Origin: Cyclobacteriaceae bacterium
GTDB lineage: Bacteria; Bacteroidota; Bacteroidia; Cytophagales; Cyclobacteriaceae
Length of the DNA stretch: 7,996 nucleotides
Assembly: GCA_029882725.1 (NCBI GenBank)
Contig: JAOUKG010000096.1
Coordinates: forward strand, 1 to 7,996
Direction of reading: 5' to 3'
Below the pieces are notes generated by a model, which saw nothing but the letters and a program-made list of their open reading frames with translations, ran no database searches and was not told the origin of the DNA. Position numbers and translations under genes: made by a program. This document shows positions 6,119 to 7,996 of the stretch, one piece after another (position 1 is the first letter of the stretch; each line of letters opens with the position of its first letter).

Positions 6119-7996
6119 TTACCCTATTTTGCTCCAGTTTATAACATTTTCTGTATCTGCGAGTAATTTTTGTTTCAAAAGAATGTTTTCTTGTTTCTCT
6201 AAATTTGGATCTTGTTCAATTAGGGTTCGGGCAGCTTCCCTTGCCCACTGTAAAATTTTCCCGTCTTTACTTATATCTGCCAGTTTCAAGTCCATTACGC
6301 CACTTTGTTGTGTGCCCGACAAATCTCCGGGGCCACGTAATTTTAAATCCATATCGGCAATTTCAAAGCCATTATTCGTTCTAACCATGGTATCAATACG
6401 CACACGGGCATCTTTTGAGAGTTCATATTTGGTCATAAGAATGCAGTAACTTTGTTCGGCACCCCGGCCTACACGGCCCCGTAACTGATGAAGTTGAGCA
6501 AGGCCAAATCGCTCTGAATTTTCAATTACCATGACTGAGGCATTGGGTACATTCACACCAACTTCTATTACTGTTGTGGCCACCATGATCTGGGTTTCCC
6601 CTCTCACAAACCGCTGCATTTCATAATCTTTGGCATCGGGGGTCATTTTTCCATGTACTATGCTTATTGCGAAATCAGGAAAAGCTCTGCACATACTTTC
6701 ATATCCATCATGTAAATCTTTTAAATCCAATTTTTCAGATTCGTCAATGAGTGGATAAACCACGTAAACTTGTCTTCCCAAGGCTGCTTGATCTCTGATG
6801 AACTGATTTACCTTTAGTCTGTGAGCATCGAAGCGATGTATTGTCTGAATGGGTTTTCTTCCCTCTGGTAATTCATCAATTACGCTGACATCCAAATCGC
6901 CATACACTGTCATGGCCAGTGTACGAGGAATGGGGGTAGCGGTCATTACCAACACATGTGGGTAGTGTCCTTTGGTTTTTTGCCATAATCGGGCCCGTTG
7001 CTCTACTCCAAATCGATGTTGCTCATCCACAATAGCCAACCCCAGATCTTTAAATTGTACTTTGTCTTCAATGAGGGCGTGGGTTCCAACAATAATGTGA
7101 ATATCACCATCGGCAAGCATAGCCCTGATCTTCTTTTTATCAGAATTTTTTGTTGAGCCGGTGAGCAAGCCTATTCTCAGGTTCATTTTTTTTGCGTAAT
7201 GCTGGAGGCCCTCATAATGTTGACTTGCAAGAATTTCTGTAGGAGCCATGATAACGGCCTGGGCGCCGCTGCCAATTACCAAAAGTGTGCAAATAAAAGC
7301 CACAATTGTTTTTCCGCTACCTACATCTCCTTGTAAAAGCCTATTCATTTGAGACCCCGATTTCATGTCATTATATATTTCTTTAATGACCTGTTTTTGT
7401 GCATTAGTCAAATCAAAAGGTAGATAATCATTATAAAACTCAGTGAGTAATGAGGGGTCCTTAAATATTTCGCCAGCAAATTTTTGGTCTCTTTCTTTTT
7501 TTATGGAGAGAAGTTTTAATTGGATAAAGAAAAATTCCTCGAATTTAATTCGGTAAAGAGCTTTATTGAGTAGGTCTTTATTTTCCGGAAAGTGAATATT
7601 CAAAAAAGCCAATTGCCTGTCAATGAGGCTATATGCATTTCGGATATTTTCAGGAATTATTTCGGGTATCCTTTTTACAGCATCGGGCACAAATCCTTTT
7701 TGAATTTTTGCAAGGGCTTTTGAGTCGAGATAATGTTTTCTTAGTTTTTCGGTGGTAGAATAGACTGGTTGAAGTTCAGCTTTGATCTCATTGGCAACCT
7801 GAGATGCAAATTCAATTTCAGGATGTGCAATGTTGAATTTTCTCCCAAATTTTGCGGGTTTACCAAAAACAATATACTCTTGCCCTGGCATCACTTTTTT
7901 GCTTACCCATTGTATTCCTTTAAACCAAACAAGTTCGATTTCGCCAGTATCATCGGTAAGCCAGGCTACCATTCTTTTTTTAAACCGGAAACAACC
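6119..7996 (-). CDS. recG: RecG, ATP-dependent DNA helicase, N-terminus cut by right window edge
   Basis: RecG remodels stalled replication forks and branch-migrates Holliday junctions. The frame is open to the window edge, giving 625 codons; family members are about 690-700 residues, so about 70-75 N-terminal residues are missing. The first ATG in view (7972) is internal: the preceding codons encode RFKKR, continuous with the OB-fold wedge domain (AWLTDDTGEIELVWF). Numbering from that Met, the helicase motifs are all intact. They are Walker A GDVGSGKT (215-222), Ia MAPTEILASQHY (242-253), II DEQH (316-319), III MTATPIPRT (343-351), V ATTVIEVGVNVP (465-476) and VI QLHQLRGRVGRG (493-504). The RecG-specific C-terminal segment GFEIADMDLKLRGPGDLSGTQQSG (535-558) follows, including the TRG region that couples ATP use to translocation. 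The gene ends WSKIG at 6119. A short inverted repeat follows the stop, then a lipoprotein gene on the same strand. Confidence 0.97.
   Translation of the reverse strand, partial: GCFRFKKRMVAWLTDDTGEIELVWFKGIQWVSKKVMPGQEYIVFGKPAKFGRKFNIAHPEIEFASQVANEIKAELQPVYSTTEKLRKHYLDSKALAKIQKGFVPDAVKRIPEIIPENIRNAYSLIDRQLAFLNIHFPENKDLLNKALYRIKFEEFFFIQLKLLSIKKERDQKFAGEIFKDPSLLTEFYNDYLPFDLTNAQKQVIKEIYNDMKSGSQMNRLLQGDVGSGKTIVAFICTLLVIGSGAQAVIMAPTEILASQHYEGLQHYAKKMNLRIGLLTGSTKNSDKKKIRAMLADGDIHIIVGTHALIEDKVQFKDLGLAIVDEQHRFGVEQRARLWQKTKGHYPHVLVMTATPIPRTLAMTVYGDLDVSVIDELPEGRKPIQTIHRFDAHRLKVNQFIRDQAALGRQVYVVYPLIDESEKLDLKDLHDGYESMCRAFPDFAISIVHGKMTPDAKDYEMQRFVRGETQIMVATTVIEVGVNVPNASVMVIENSERFGLAQLHQLRGRVGRGAEQSYCILMTKYELSKDARVRIDTMVRTNNGFEIADMDLKLRGPGDLSGTQQSGVMDLKLADISKDGKILQWAREAARTLIEQDPNLEKQENILLKQKLLADTENVINWSKIG

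Noticed and set aside
5798..6449. Two plus-strand open frames across the lipoprotein gene and the 3' end of recG
   Set aside because: They are antisense to clearly coding sequence and have no promoter or recognisable motif.
1..7996. CRISPR array, mobile element, tRNA/rRNA or phage-defence system
   Set aside because: No regularly spaced repeats, transposase or integrase frames, structural RNA sequences or defence-type domains were found. The genes are repair, regulatory and envelope genes.

Overview
The window reads as chromosomal DNA from a member of the Bacteroidota (Flavobacteriia/Cytophagia-like). The DNA is AT-rich. The gene starts have no Shine-Dalgarno sequences. Upstream regions carry Bacteroidota-type promoter elements (TAnnTTTG, in one case with an upstream TTTG). 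There are small SPII lipoproteins, and the UvrA and RecG sequences are of the Bacteroidota type. The assignment rests on these traits only, because no search was possible.

Layout, left to right. (1) Positions 1-1505, minus strand: the N-terminal half of uvrA, cut by the left edge just after its ABC signature. (2) Positions 1506-1801: a divergent intergenic region. It holds a uvrA -7 element almost touching the uvrA start codon and a good promoter for the next gene. (3) Positions 1802-2627, plus strand: an ECF-type sigma factor overlapping a 79-residue soluble protein, which is a candidate partner or anti-sigma factor. (4) Positions 2624-3720, minus strand: a small lipoprotein of unknown function, preceded by a secreted protein gene broken by a one-base deletion in a poly-A run. 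(5) Positions 3827-5242, minus strand: a fusion of a DEDDh exonuclease, a GIY-YIG nuclease and a UvrC-like four-cysteine segment. (6) Positions 5270-6058, minus strand: a second, larger lipoprotein. (7) Positions 6119-7996, minus strand: recG, running off the right edge and lacking only its N-terminus.

Three of the genes are DNA repair or recombination genes: uvrA (damage recognition), the exonuclease/GIY-YIG protein (Cho/UvrC-like incision plus 3'-5' trimming) and recG (fork and junction remodelling). They lie within 8 kb, interleaved with envelope lipoproteins. From recG to the small lipoprotein all genes lie on the minus strand. recG, the larger lipoprotein and the exonuclease fusion are closely spaced (60 and 27 bp) and could be partly co-transcribed, although a hairpin and a possible promoter lie between the first two. 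The sigma/partner pair is the only plus-strand unit, and it meets the small lipoprotein gene tail to tail at a shared TTAA.

The window holds no CRISPR array, transposase, tRNA or rRNA, and no recognisable defence system. The points most worth a second look are the frameshifted secreted protein, the sigma plus 79-residue protein pair, the exonuclease/GIY-YIG/Fe-S-type fusion, and the apparently leaderless uvrA transcript.
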